Shown: piece by piece, positions 9,498 through 17,476 of the stretch
Numbering within the stretch: position 1 is the first letter of the stretch
Layout of the letters: each line of letters opens with the position of its first letter
Origin: JBBEAM01 sp040882845
GTDB lineage: Bacteria; Pseudomonadota; Alphaproteobacteria; Kiloniellales; DSM-21159
Assembly (NCBI GenBank): GCA_040882845.1
Contig: JBBEAM010000001.1
Coordinates: 62,001 to 126,000, forward strand
Length of the DNA stretch: 64,000 nucleotides
Direction of reading: 5' to 3'
The notes under the pieces: generated by a model
Told to the model about the DNA's origin: nothing
What the model saw: the letters and a program-made list of their open reading frames with translations, nothing else
The model's database searches: none
Translations under genes and position numbers: made by a program

Positions 9498-10241
9498 ATG
9501 CAGCTGCAGCTTTCGACCTGGCAGGAGGTGGAGCGCTACCTCCAGACCACTACCGCGATCATCATTCCCATCGGCTCGACCGAGCAGCACGGGCCGAACG
9601 GCTTCATCGGCACCGACGCGCTCTGCCCCGAGGTGCTTGGCAAGGCGGTGGGGGAGGAGACCGGAGCGCTGGTCGCGCCGACCCTCTCCATCGGCATGGC
9701 GCAGCATCACCTCGGCTTTTCCGGTTCGATCACCCTGCGTCCCTCGACCCTGATCCGGGTGGTGCAGGACGTGGTCAACTCGCTGGCCCGCCACGGCTTC
9801 GACCGCTTCTATTTCCTCAACGGCCACGGCGGCAACATCGCGCCGCTGACCACCGCCTTCAACGAGGTCTATGCCGAGGCCAGCCTGGGCACCGCCAGCT
9901 CCAACCGGCCGCCGCTGCGCTGCAAGCTGCGCAACTGGTTCGACTGCACGGCGGTGCAGCGGATCGCGGACGAGGCGTTCGGCAGTTCCGAAGGCATGCA
10001 CGCGACCTGCTCCGAGGTCTCGCTGACCTACTACGCCTATCCCGAGCACATCAAAGACGTGGCGATGTCGCCGAAGGTGGCGCCGGTCGGGCCGATCTAC
10101 GATGCCGACGACTACCGCCGGCGCTTTCCCGACGGGCGGATCGGCAGCGACCCCTCGCTGGCGACGCCGGAGATCGGCAAGCGCCTGTTCGACGCCGCGG
10201 TCAAGGAACTCTCCGAGGAGTGGCGCCGCTACGCGGCCTAG
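9498..10241 (+). CDS. Creatininase family protein
   Basis: A 247-residue protein of the creatininase/MftE-like amidohydrolase family. Motifs seen are IIPIGSTEQHGP (the metal Glu and His, about residues 22-33), GTDALCPEV (metal Asp), GMAQHHLGFSGSITL, FLNGHGGNI, and SEGMHATCSEVS with the second metal Glu. Members hydrolyse cyclic amides such as creatinine or act in cofactor synthesis; the substrate here is open. The ATG at 9498 has GGAG 8 nt upstream and is preferred over an upstream in-frame start at 9441. Its stop overlaps that of the convergent SpoIIAA-like gene within a CTAG. Confidence 0.85.
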   Translation: MQLQLSTWQEVERYLQTTTAIIIPIGSTEQHGPNGFIGTDALCPEVLGKAVGEETGALVAPTLSIGMAQHHLGFSGSITLRPSTLIRVVQDVVNSLARHGFDRFYFLNGHGGNIAPLTTAFNEVYAEASLGTASSNRPPLRCKLRNWFDCTAVQRIADEAFGSSEGMHATCSEVSLTYYAYPEHIKDVAMSPKVAPVGPIYDADDYRRRFPDGRIGSDPSLATPEIGKRLFDAAVKELSEEWRRYAA

Positions 10242-11023
10242 ACTAAGGCGCCTTCGGAGGGTTTCGCCTCGATCCAGGCCCAGGCTTCGGCCTCCCGCTC
10301 GGCCGGGAAGTTTCGGATCTCCATGTCGGAGAACAGCGGCCCCAGGGTTTCGATCATGGAGCGCATCCAGGGGCTGGCGCCGACGATGGCGTAGCGCTCG
10401 ACCTTGCGGATCGCCGAGAGCTTCATCGGCAGCAGGCCGCTCTGCAGGAAGACGGAAGGGTCGACCCCGCCGAAGCGCTTCATGCGGCAGAGCAGCCGCA
10501 CCTTCTCGTGGCGGTCGAGCCAGGACTGAAACTCCTCGACCACCTGGGACATCTCGGCAGCGCCGAAGCGGCCGTCGATCTCGAAGCCCAGCGCATCCTC
10601 GCGGTCGGTGGTCAGGAAGCGCACCGCCGGCTTGTCCGCTTCGGGGGCGGCCTTCGGCTCCGCCGCCCAGGCGATGGCGGCGTCGCGCGCGCCGGCGGCG
10701 AAAACCTTGAGCTCCAGGATCGGGAAGATCGGGTCGACGTAGCGCACCACGGCCTCCGGCCACTCCTTGTCGGAGACGAAGGCGCAGCGATGGAAGCGGC
10801 CGAGGTGGCTGAGCAGCTCGAAGTCGGCCTTCACGCCTTCGGTGAAGGCGTCGAAGTCCATGTCCTCGAGGCCGGTGAAGTCGACGCAGAGGCTGATCGG
10901 ATGCTGCTGCGCCAGCTTCTCCTCGAGGATCCGTTGATAGGCCGCGATGTCGGCACCGGCGACCTTGCCGGTCAGACGGATGGCGATGACGTGGTCGGGG
11001 GCGGACAGACGTTCGAAGGCCAT
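10238..11023 (-). CDS. Tandem SpoIIAA-like (STAS-superfamily) protein
   Basis: A 261-residue protein built from two SpoIIAA-like domains. The first (about residues 1-115) contains LSLCVD-type strand ISLCVDFTGLEDMDFDAF, and the second (about 135-250) contains KVRLLCRMKRFGGVDPSVF. Single-domain relatives are small bacterial proteins with a CRAL-TRIO/STAS-like fold and no firm function. A fused pair in one chain is less usual. No catalytic residues are evident. The gene stands alone between the YciI gene and a convergent creatininase-like gene. Confidence 0.7.
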   Translation of the reverse strand: MAFERLSAPDHVIAIRLTGKVAGADIAAYQRILEEKLAQQHPISLCVDFTGLEDMDFDAFTEGVKADFELLSHLGRFHRCAFVSDKEWPEAVVRYVDPIFPILELKVFAAGARDAAIAWAAEPKAAPEADKPAVRFLTTDREDALGFEIDGRFGAAEMSQVVEEFQSWLDRHEKVRLLCRMKRFGGVDPSVFLQSGLLPMKLSAIRKVERYAIVGASPWMRSMIETLGPLFSDMEIRNFPAEREAEAWAWIEAKPSEGALV

Positions 11024-11074
11024 GGGGCGCTCCTTCTTTCGCTGTGGTCCTGTCTTACATGTTGGGCCTCTCGC

Positions 11075-11356
11075 CTACTTGGGGAAGACCTGCTTGACCG
11101 GGGCGATGGCGACGCTTTCGAACAACCCGGCCTTGGCATAGGGGTCGGCGGCGGCGAAGGCTTCCGCCTCGGCAGGGTTCTCGAAATCGACGATCAGCAC
11201 GCTGCCGTTGGGGGTCTGCCCGTCGGCGGCGAAGCGCGGTCCGGCGAAGACGATGCGGTCGTTGATGCCCTCCAGATAGGCCAGGTGGTCGGGCCGGGTG
11301 TCGAGCCGGACCTGCAACGCGCCGGGGCGGTCGACGCAGGTGAAGTGGAACAGCAT
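11075..11356 (-). CDS. YciI family protein
   Basis: A 93-residue YciI-like protein (ferredoxin-like, dimeric alpha-beta barrel). It shows the conserved RPDHLAYL histidine (about residues 21-28), the strand GSVLIVDFENPAEAEAF, and the DPYAKAGLFE motif with the conserved Asp. Function in the family is mostly unknown; some members act as small dehydrochlorinases or cofactor-free enzymes. It lies 27 nt downstream of gpsA, in the arrangement common in alphaproteobacteria, so it is probably the end of the tsaD operon. Confidence 0.85.
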   Translation of the reverse strand: MLFHFTCVDRPGALQVRLDTRPDHLAYLEGINDRIVFAGPRFAADGQTPNGSVLIVDFENPAEAEAFAAADPYAKAGLFESVAIAPVKQVFPK

Positions 11357-11383
11357 GAACTCTCTCCCTCTCGTAGCTTGGTG

Positions 11384-12382
11384 TCAGTCGCCCTCGGCCT
11401 TGAAGGGCCGGGCGAGCAAGGCCTCGATCGCTTCCTCGATGGCCGATTGGTCGCGCAGCACCCGGTCGACCGCTTCGGCGATCGGCATCTCGATGCCGTG
11501 GCGCGCGGCGAGCTGGACCACCGCCGAAGCGGTGTAGATTCCCTCGGAGACGGATTTGCGGCTGCCCAGGATATCGCTCAGGCTCATGTCCTCGCCGAGG
11601 GCATAGCCGAGGGAATAGTTGCGCGAGGTCATCGAACTGCAGGTCAGCATCAGATCGCCGAGGCCGGAAAGGCCCTGCATGGTCTCCGGCTTGCCGCCGA
11701 GCGCGGCGTTGAGCCGGGAGATCTCCGCCAGGCCGCGGGTGATCAGGGCCGCGCGCGCGTTATCGCCGAGGCGCAGGCCCATGGCGATGCCGCAGGCGAT
11801 CGCGATTACGTTCTTCACCGCGCCGCCGACCTGGGCGCCGATCAGGTCCCCGGCCAGATAGGGACGAAAGGCCTTGCTGCCCAGCGCCTTGACCAGGGCG
11901 GCGCCGGTCTTGGCGTCGGCGCAGGCCAGAGTGATCGCGGTCGGCAGGCTGCGCGCCACCTCGCTGGCGAAACTGGGGCCGGAGAGCACCGCCAGCTCGC
12001 GGCCGGGCAGCGTCTCGGCCACCACCGCGCTGGGCAGCAAGCCGCTCCGCTGCTCGATGCCCTTGGCGCAGATCACCAGCGGCGCGGCGGACTCGGGAAG
12101 GCCGGCGAGCCTGGAGCAGAGCGCGCGCAGATGCTGCGCCGGGCAGACCAGCAGCAGAGCCTCGGCTTCGGCCACCGCCCGGTTCAGTTCGTGGGTGGCG
12201 GCGATGGTCTTGTCCAGCTCGATGCCGGGCAGATAGGCGGGATTGCGATGCTTGGCGGCGATGGTTTCGGCGAGGTCGGGGTTGCGTGCCCAGAGCGTGA
12301 CCTTGCGCCCGGCGCGCCGCGCCGCCAGCGCCAGCGCCGTGCCCCAGGCCCCGGCGCCGAGGATGCTTACCCTGGAGATCAC
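11384..12382 (-). CDS. gpsA: Glycerol-3-phosphate dehydrogenase [NAD(P)+]
   Basis: A 332-residue GpsA that reduces dihydroxyacetone phosphate to sn-glycerol 3-phosphate for phospholipid synthesis. It has the Rossmann motif SILGAGAWGTALA at the N-terminus, ICAKGIE, LSGPSFASEVA, GAVKNVIAIACGIA carrying the catalytic lysine, and LSGLGDLMLTCSS. The GTG at 12382 is chosen because it overlaps the upstream oxygenase stop by 4 nt (GTGA), which implies translational coupling. Upstream in-frame sequence lies inside the neighbouring gene in another frame. Confidence 0.95.
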   Translation of the reverse strand: MISRVSILGAGAWGTALALAARRAGRKVTLWARNPDLAETIAAKHRNPAYLPGIELDKTIAATHELNRAVAEAEALLLVCPAQHLRALCSRLAGLPESAAPLVICAKGIEQRSGLLPSAVVAETLPGRELAVLSGPSFASEVARSLPTAITLACADAKTGAALVKALGSKAFRPYLAGDLIGAQVGGAVKNVIAIACGIAMGLRLGDNARAALITRGLAEISRLNAALGGKPETMQGLSGLGDLMLTCSSMTSRNYSLGYALGEDMSLSDILGSRKSVSEGIYTASAVVQLAARHGIEMPIAEAVDRVLRDQSAIEEAIEALLARPFKAEGD

Positions 12383-13059
12383 GTCTCTTTCGGCAGGCTG
12401 AGGTTGAAGGCGATGGAGATGCGCTCGCGGGTCCCCGAATAGGGCCGCACCTGATGCTGCAGCCAGGCCGGGAAGAGCACCAGCATGCCGGCGCGCGGGC
12501 TCAGCGTCTCCGAGGCGCCGAGCGAAGCCCCGCCCTGGGTCGCGAAGGTCAGGTTGGGCGCGTACATCACCGGCGCGACGCCGCGCGGGTCCTGCACCTC
12601 GAACTGGCCGCCCAGCTCCGGCTCTGCGGCGATCCCGCCGTCGTCGACGTAGTAGGTGCCGGACCAGTAGGCGCCGGGGTGGGTGTGGAACTCGTTGCCG
12701 TGGCCGCTGCGGTTGATGTTGGCCCAGGCGTTGATCCGCCAGTCGAGGCTGACAGGCCGGCCCTGGCGGTCTGCGGTCAGGCGGTTGGCGAGCTGCTTGG
12801 CCTGCTCCAGGATGCGCTGGGTCTCCGCGCCGCCCCACGCGGTCATGTCCCAGGTCGACTGCCAGCCGCCGAGGTTGGAATGGGCGGTGCCGGCGTGGTC
12901 GCGTTCGCGCGTCAGGATGGTTTCGCGCAGCCCGGCGTTGAGCTGTTCGGCTTCGGGCAGAACCACCACCGCGACCGGGGTGGCGAAGAGCTGCAGCAGC
13001 TCGACCTGAGCTCCGCCGCCGGGCGTGCCGCGCCCCGGCCCGCCGCGCTGCCCGCTCAT
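12379..13059 (-). CDS. Putative 2OG-Fe(II) oxygenase, TIGR02466-type
   Basis: A 226-residue protein. After a Gly/Pro-rich start it has the motifs of the small putative 2OG-Fe(II) oxygenase family: NAWANINRSGHGNEFHTHPG (the His and neighbouring ligand region, about residues 112-131), WSGTYYVD, FPAWLQHQVRPY with the distal His, and the Arg in RISIAFN. It resembles prolyl-hydroxylase-like enzymes; the substrate is unknown. It is locked between tsaD (ATGA overlap) and gpsA (GTGA overlap), so all three are almost certainly co-translated. That placement is unusual. Confidence 0.75.
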   Translation of the reverse strand: MSGQRGGPGRGTPGGGAQVELLQLFATPVAVVVLPEAEQLNAGLRETILTRERDHAGTAHSNLGGWQSTWDMTAWGGAETQRILEQAKQLANRLTADRQGRPVSLDWRINAWANINRSGHGNEFHTHPGAYWSGTYYVDDGGIAAEPELGGQFEVQDPRGVAPVMYAPNLTFATQGGASLGASETLSPRAGMLVLFPAWLQHQVRPYSGTRERISIAFNLSLPKET

Positions 13060-14126
13060 GCGGCCCCCTGGGTGTCAGCAGCCGCGCCCGCGCCCGGGGC
13101 GGTCAATTCCTCCAAGGGCCAGCGCGGCCGGGCTCTGGCGTCGAGCGGAGAGGTCTCGCCGAGACGCAGACGCTCCAGCCCGGCCCAGGCGATCATCGCC
13201 GCGTTGTCGGTGCAGAGGCCGAGCGGCGGCGCGATCAGCGCCGTGCCCTGCTCCTCGGCCAGCGCACTCAGTATCTGGCGCAGGGCCTGGTTGGCGGCGA
13301 CGCCGCCGGCCACCACCAGCGGCCCCGGCTGCCCGGTCTCGGCCCGGAAGCGCCGCAGCGCATTGACGGCGCGGTCGGCCAGGACCTCGCCGACGGCGGC
13401 CTGGAAGGCGGCGGCCATGTCGGCCTTGTCGCTGTCGCTCAGCGGCTGCGGCAGCTCGGCCGTGCGCTGCCGCACGGCGGTCTTCAGGCCGGAGAAGGAG
13501 AAGTCGCAGCCTTCCCGGCCCTTCATCGGCCGGGGCAGGGCAAAGCGCGCTGCATCGCCCGCCTTGGCTGCCCGCTCCAGCGCCGGCCCGCCAGGATAGC
13601 CCAGGCCAAGCAGCTTGGCGGTCTTGTCGAAGGCCTCGCCGGCGGCGTCGTCGATGGTGCCGCCGTAGCGGCGGTAGCGCCCGACCCCCTCGACCGCCAG
13701 CAGCTGGCAGTGGCCGCCGGAGACCAGCAGCAGCAGGTAGGGGAAGTCGAGGCCCGGGTCGAGGCGGGCGGTCAGGGCGTGGCCTTCCAGATGGTTGATC
13801 GCGAGGAAGGGCAGGCCGCGCGCCGCGGCGATCGCCTTGGCGGTGACCGCCCCGACCATCACCCCGCCGATCAGCCCCGGCCCGGCGGTCGCGGCCACGC
13901 CGTCGAGCGCCGCGAAGCCCAGCCCGGCTTCGCTCAGCGCCTCGGCGATCAGCCGGTCGATATGGTCGAGATGGCTGCGTGCCGCGATCTCCGGCACCAC
14001 GCCGCCGTAGAGCCGGTGCTCGTCGAGCTGCGACAGCACGACGTTGGCCAGGATCTCCCGTTCGGCGGTCACCAGGGCCGCCGCCGTCTCGTCGCAGGAG
14101 GTCTCGATGCCGAGCAGGATGGTCAT
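13056..14126 (-). CDS. tsaD: tRNA N6-adenosine threonylcarbamoyltransferase TsaD
   Basis: A 356-residue Kae1/Qri7/TsaD protein that transfers threonylcarbamoyl to A37 of ANN-decoding tRNAs, together with TsaB and TsaE. Motifs are the N-terminal LLGIETSCDETAAALV, the iron-binding HLEGH (about residue 110), LLLVSGGHCQL, and GGVAANQALR near the C-terminus. The last about 15 residues are an Ala/Gly-rich extension. It diverges from hemC with about 105 nt between the starts. It heads the tsaD-oxygenase-gpsA-YciI unit. Confidence 0.95.
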   Translation of the reverse strand: MTILLGIETSCDETAAALVTAEREILANVVLSQLDEHRLYGGVVPEIAARSHLDHIDRLIAEALSEAGLGFAALDGVAATAGPGLIGGVMVGAVTAKAIAAARGLPFLAINHLEGHALTARLDPGLDFPYLLLLVSGGHCQLLAVEGVGRYRRYGGTIDDAAGEAFDKTAKLLGLGYPGGPALERAAKAGDAARFALPRPMKGREGCDFSFSGLKTAVRQRTAELPQPLSDSDKADMAAAFQAAVGEVLADRAVNALRRFRAETGQPGPLVVAGGVAANQALRQILSALAEEQGTALIAPPLGLCTDNAAMIAWAGLERLRLGETSPLDARARPRWPLEELTAPGAGAAADTQGAA

Positions 14127-14231
14127 GGGCGAAAGTTAGCGCTCCGGCCGCGGCTTTTCCATGGGCTTGCGTCGGGCGCGGCGCGGGCCTCCTCGCTTGA
14201 ACCGGAAAGGGGAAAGCCCTAAAGCAGTGCC

Positions 14232-15212
14232 ATGTCCGCCGCCGGCCCCGATTCCGCTTCCAGTTATGACCCAGAGTCAGCCCCGCTGCGCCTCGGTTCG
14301 CGCGGCTCTCCGCTCGCCCTGCTGCAGGCCGAGGAGGCCAAGGCCAGGCTGATCGCGGTGCATCCCGAACTGGCCGGGGAGGATGCGGTGGAGATCGTGC
14401 CGATCCGCACCACCGGCGACCGGGTGCGCGACCGCGCCCTGGCGGAGATCGGCGGCAAGGGCCTCTTCACCAAGGAGATCGAGGAGGCGCTCTACGACGG
14501 CCGCATCGACATCGCCGTACACTCCATGAAGGACGTACCGACCTGGCTGCCGAACTGGTCGGCGATCGTTGCGATCCTGGAGCGCGAGGACCCGCGCGAC
14601 GCTTTCTTCTCGCCCCACGCCACCAGCATCGCCGGCCTGCCGCGCGGCGCCATGCTTGGCAGCGCCTCGCTGCGCCGCCGCGCCCAGGTGCTGGCGCTGC
14701 GTCCGGACCTCAAGGTCGGGCTGCTGCGCGGCAACGTGCAGACCCGCCTGGCCAAACTGGCCGCCGGGGAGGTCGACGCCACTCTGCTGGCCCTGGCCGG
14801 GCTCATCCGCCTGGGCCAGGCGGAGATGGCGACGGCGGTGCTCGACCCCGAGGAGATGCTGCCCTCCGCCGGGCAGGGCGCGATCGGCTTGCAGATCCGC
14901 GCCGGGGATGCGCGTACGCGCGCGTTGGCCGAAGCCGTCGACCACGGCCCCTCTTCCATCCGGGTCGCCGCCGAGCGTGCCTGTCTCGATATCCTCGACG
15001 GTTCCTGCCGTACGCCGATCGGCGCGCTGGCGGAGATCGCGGGCGACGAACTGCATCTGCGCGCCCTGGTCGCCGAACCCGACGGCAGCCGCCTGTTCCG
15101 GGCCGAGCGGCGCGGCCTGCTGTCCGACGCCGTGGCATTGGGACAGGATGCCGGACACGAGCTGCGCGCCCTGGCCGGGGAGGATTACTTCGCGGCCCTG
15201 GCGGAGCTGTAG
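14232..15212 (+). CDS. hemC: Porphobilinogen deaminase (hydroxymethylbilane synthase)
   Basis: A 326-residue HemC that polymerises four porphobilinogen molecules into hydroxymethylbilane. It has the N-terminal LRLGSRGSPLALLQAE, the IAVHSMKDVP loop, DAFFS, LRRRAQ, LLRGNVQTRL, and the cofactor-binding cysteine in DGSCRTPIGA (about residue 261). An extension of about 18 residues precedes the core. It begins the hemC-hemD-mitofilin-hemY operon, diverging from tsaD. hemD starts 1 nt after its stop. Confidence 0.97.
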   Translation: MSAAGPDSASSYDPESAPLRLGSRGSPLALLQAEEAKARLIAVHPELAGEDAVEIVPIRTTGDRVRDRALAEIGGKGLFTKEIEEALYDGRIDIAVHSMKDVPTWLPNWSAIVAILEREDPRDAFFSPHATSIAGLPRGAMLGSASLRRRAQVLALRPDLKVGLLRGNVQTRLAKLAAGEVDATLLALAGLIRLGQAEMATAVLDPEEMLPSAGQGAIGLQIRAGDARTRALAEAVDHGPSSIRVAAERACLDILDGSCRTPIGALAEIAGDELHLRALVAEPDGSRLFRAERRGLLSDAVALGQDAGHELRALAGEDYFAALAEL

Positions 15213-15213
15213 C

Positions 15214-15942
15214 TTGCGCGTCGCCGTCACCCGGCCGGAGGGCGCCGCCGGCGCCTTTACCGCCGCCCTGGCCGCGCAGGGGCACGAGGCCCTTTCCGCG
15301 CCGCTGCTGGAAATCCACCCACTGGAGGTCGCGCTTCCCGGGTTGACGGATTTTCAGGCGCTGCTGGCGACCAGCGCCGCGGCCTTCGCCGCCTGCGGAG
15401 AAACTGCCCTGGAGACAGCGCCGCCGGTCTTCGCGATCGGCGCCGCCACCGCCGATGCTGCCCGGGCTTGCGGCGCACGCGCTGTCCGAGCTGCCGCTGG
15501 CGACGCGGCGGCGCTGGAAAGTGCGGTGCTGCGCGCCTGCCGGCCCGAAGCCGGGCCGCTGCTCTATCTTTGCGGCCAGGTGCGGCGGGTCGATCTTGCC
15601 GGAAAGCTGCGCGCGGCGGGTTTCACGGTCAGCCAGATCGAGACCTACGCGGCGCAGCCGGTTGCGGCGCTGCCGGCGGTCCTGCGTACGCGCCTGGAAT
15701 CCGGGGAAATCGACGCCGTCGCCTTTTTCTCTCCACGAACGGCGCGCAGCTTTGTTAGGCTGATTTGCGATGCGGGCCTGGAAGCGGCCTGCGGGAAACT
15801 GATCGCGGCCTGCTTGAGCGCCGCGGTCGCGGCGGAGCTGGAGGGCCTGGCGTGGCGCCGTGTGGCGGTCGCCAACAGCCCCGACCAGGAGGCTCTGCTG
15901 GCGGCCCTGGACAGTCAGAACGGACCGGAAGGAGCGCGCTAG
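15214..15942 (+). CDS. hemD: Uroporphyrinogen-III synthase
   Basis: A 242-residue HemD that cyclises hydroxymethylbilane with inversion of ring D. It begins RVAVTRPEGAAGAF and has the two-lobed alpha/beta layout with YLCGQVRRVDLAGKLRAAGF mid-protein and the conserved ETYAAQP and FFSPRTARSF stretches (about residues 150-190). The TTG at 15214 is chosen because it aligns with the family N-terminus and has GGAG 7 nt upstream inside the end of hemC. HemD is a poorly conserved family, but position after hemC and motifs agree. Confidence 0.93.
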   Translation: MRVAVTRPEGAAGAFTAALAAQGHEALSAPLLEIHPLEVALPGLTDFQALLATSAAAFAACGETALETAPPVFAIGAATADAARACGARAVRAAAGDAAALESAVLRACRPEAGPLLYLCGQVRRVDLAGKLRAAGFTVSQIETYAAQPVAALPAVLRTRLESGEIDAVAFFSPRTARSFVRLICDAGLEAACGKLIAACLSAAVAAELEGLAWRRVAVANSPDQEALLAALDSQNGPEGAR

Positions 15943-15945
15943 AAC

Positions 15946-17463
15946 ATGGCAGAGGATTCCAAGGGCAGGACGGCGGGCGCGCAGGCCGAGGCCACGGCGG
16001 CGGTGATCGCCGCCTTCGGCGGGCTGCGCCCCATGGGCAAGAAGCTCGGCATCGCCGTTTCCACCCTGCAGGGCTGGCAGACGCGCGGCCAGATCCCCGC
16101 CGGCCGCACGGCGGAGCTTTCCGCCGCCGCGCGGCGCGAAGGCGTCGAGCTCGGCCCGGAGACCCTGGAGATCGCCGCCGGACAGACCGCGCCCGCGACT
16201 GCCGGCGAGGCCAGCATCCGCACCACCCAGGGTGGCCGCGGCGACACCCCGAGCGGACGCGTCGCCGAGGAGGCGGAGGCCGCCAGCCCGCACCCCGCCG
16301 GCGCGCCGGAAAGCCGCGCCACCGACAAGCCCGACGCAGACCACTCCGCCGAGGAAAAGCCCAGCGGCGCACTGAGCGAAGGCGACGACGGCCCGGCCCA
16401 CGAGCGCCCCGAAGTAGCGGAGACCCGCACCACCGGGGGCGTCGAGGCGGCCTCGGAATCCCTCACCGGCTCGGCGGCGTCGCCGGAGCCCGCGCCGCCG
16501 CCGCCCCCACCGCCGCAAGAGCGCAGCGTCTTCGGCCCGATGCTGCTCGGCGCGCTGCTGATCGCGATCGGCCTGGCGGTCGCCGTGGTGGGGCGCGAGG
16601 TCTGGCTGCCCTGGTTCGGCATCGGCGGCAACCAGGAGCTGGAGTCCAGCGTCGCCTCGCTGCAGCAGAAGGTGACTATGCTGGAGGAGCAGCTCGCCGG
16701 GCAGGATCCCGGCCTGACGGAAAACGATGTCTCCGGTCTGCTCGATCAGCGGCTGGCGGCGCTCAACGCCAAGTTCAGCGGCCTGTCCGAGGAACTGCAG
16801 GCGCTGGAGACGGCGGCCAGCTCGGGCGCCGACGAGGCGGCCGTGACGGCGCTGCGCGGCGATCTCGAGGCGCTCTCCGGGCAGGTCGCGGAGCTCTCCG
16901 GGCAGATCGCGCAGCGCGGCAGCGGCGGCGAGGCGGCCCTGGTGCTGGCCCTGGTGCAGCTGCGCGATTCCCTGCGCCAGACTGGGCCCTACGAGGCGGC
17001 GCTGGCCGGGCTGGAACAGCGGCTCGGCGGCGACGCCGGGGCGCTGAGCGCTTCGCTCGAGACCCTCAGGGCGCACGCTGCCAGCGGCCTGGCGACCCGG
17101 CCGCTGCTGGCCGAGCGCTTCCCGGCGGTGGCTCGCGAGATCGCCTCGGCCGGCTATGCCGAGGACGAGTCCTGGTACGGCGGCATCCTCAAGCGCATCA
17201 ACCAGGTGGTCTCGATCCGCCCGGTCGGCGAGGACGTCGCCGGCGCGGATCCTGCGGCGGTGGCCGCCCGGGCCGAGGCCAAGGTCAAGGCCGGCGAGCT
17301 GCGCGGCGCCGTGGCCGAGCTGGAGAGCCTGACCGGCGCCCCGGCGGAGGCAGCCTCCGGCTGGCTCGCCGAGGCCCAGGCGCGGCTCGCCGCCGAGGCG
17401 GCGCTGACGGAGATTTCCGCCGCCGCGTCCCGGCGCCTCGCGCCTAGCGGCAGCGGCCAGTAA
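15946..17463 (+). CDS. Mitofilin/COG4223-like membrane protein of the haem operon
   Basis: A 505-residue protein. Residues 1-70 form a small domain with GGLRPMGKKLGIAVSTLQGW, resembling a helix-turn-helix. Residues 70-195 are low-complexity and acidic, and end in a proline run. One membrane segment follows (about 200-225), then a long coiled coil (about 225-330) and a C-terminal helical domain (about 340-495). This is the alphaproteobacterial COG4223 protein, the bacterial relative of mitochondrial mitofilin (Mic60). Its N-terminal region is often mistaken for HemX. It starts 3 nt after hemD and is followed by hemY. It probably shapes inner-membrane structure rather than catalysing haem synthesis. 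Confidence 0.8.
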   Translation: MAEDSKGRTAGAQAEATAAVIAAFGGLRPMGKKLGIAVSTLQGWQTRGQIPAGRTAELSAAARREGVELGPETLEIAAGQTAPATAGEASIRTTQGGRGDTPSGRVAEEAEAASPHPAGAPESRATDKPDADHSAEEKPSGALSEGDDGPAHERPEVAETRTTGGVEAASESLTGSAASPEPAPPPPPPPQERSVFGPMLLGALLIAIGLAVAVVGREVWLPWFGIGGNQELESSVASLQQKVTMLEEQLAGQDPGLTENDVSGLLDQRLAALNAKFSGLSEELQALETAASSGADEAAVTALRGDLEALSGQVAELSGQIAQRGSGGEAALVLALVQLRDSLRQTGPYEAALAGLEQRLGGDAGALSASLETLRAHAASGLATRPLLAERFPAVAREIASAGYAEDESWYGGILKRINQVVSIRPVGEDVAGADPAAVAARAEAKVKAGELRGAVAELESLTGAPAEAASGWLAEAQARLAAEAALTEISAAASRRLAPSGSGQ

Positions 17464-17476
17464 GGGAGCGAGCGGC

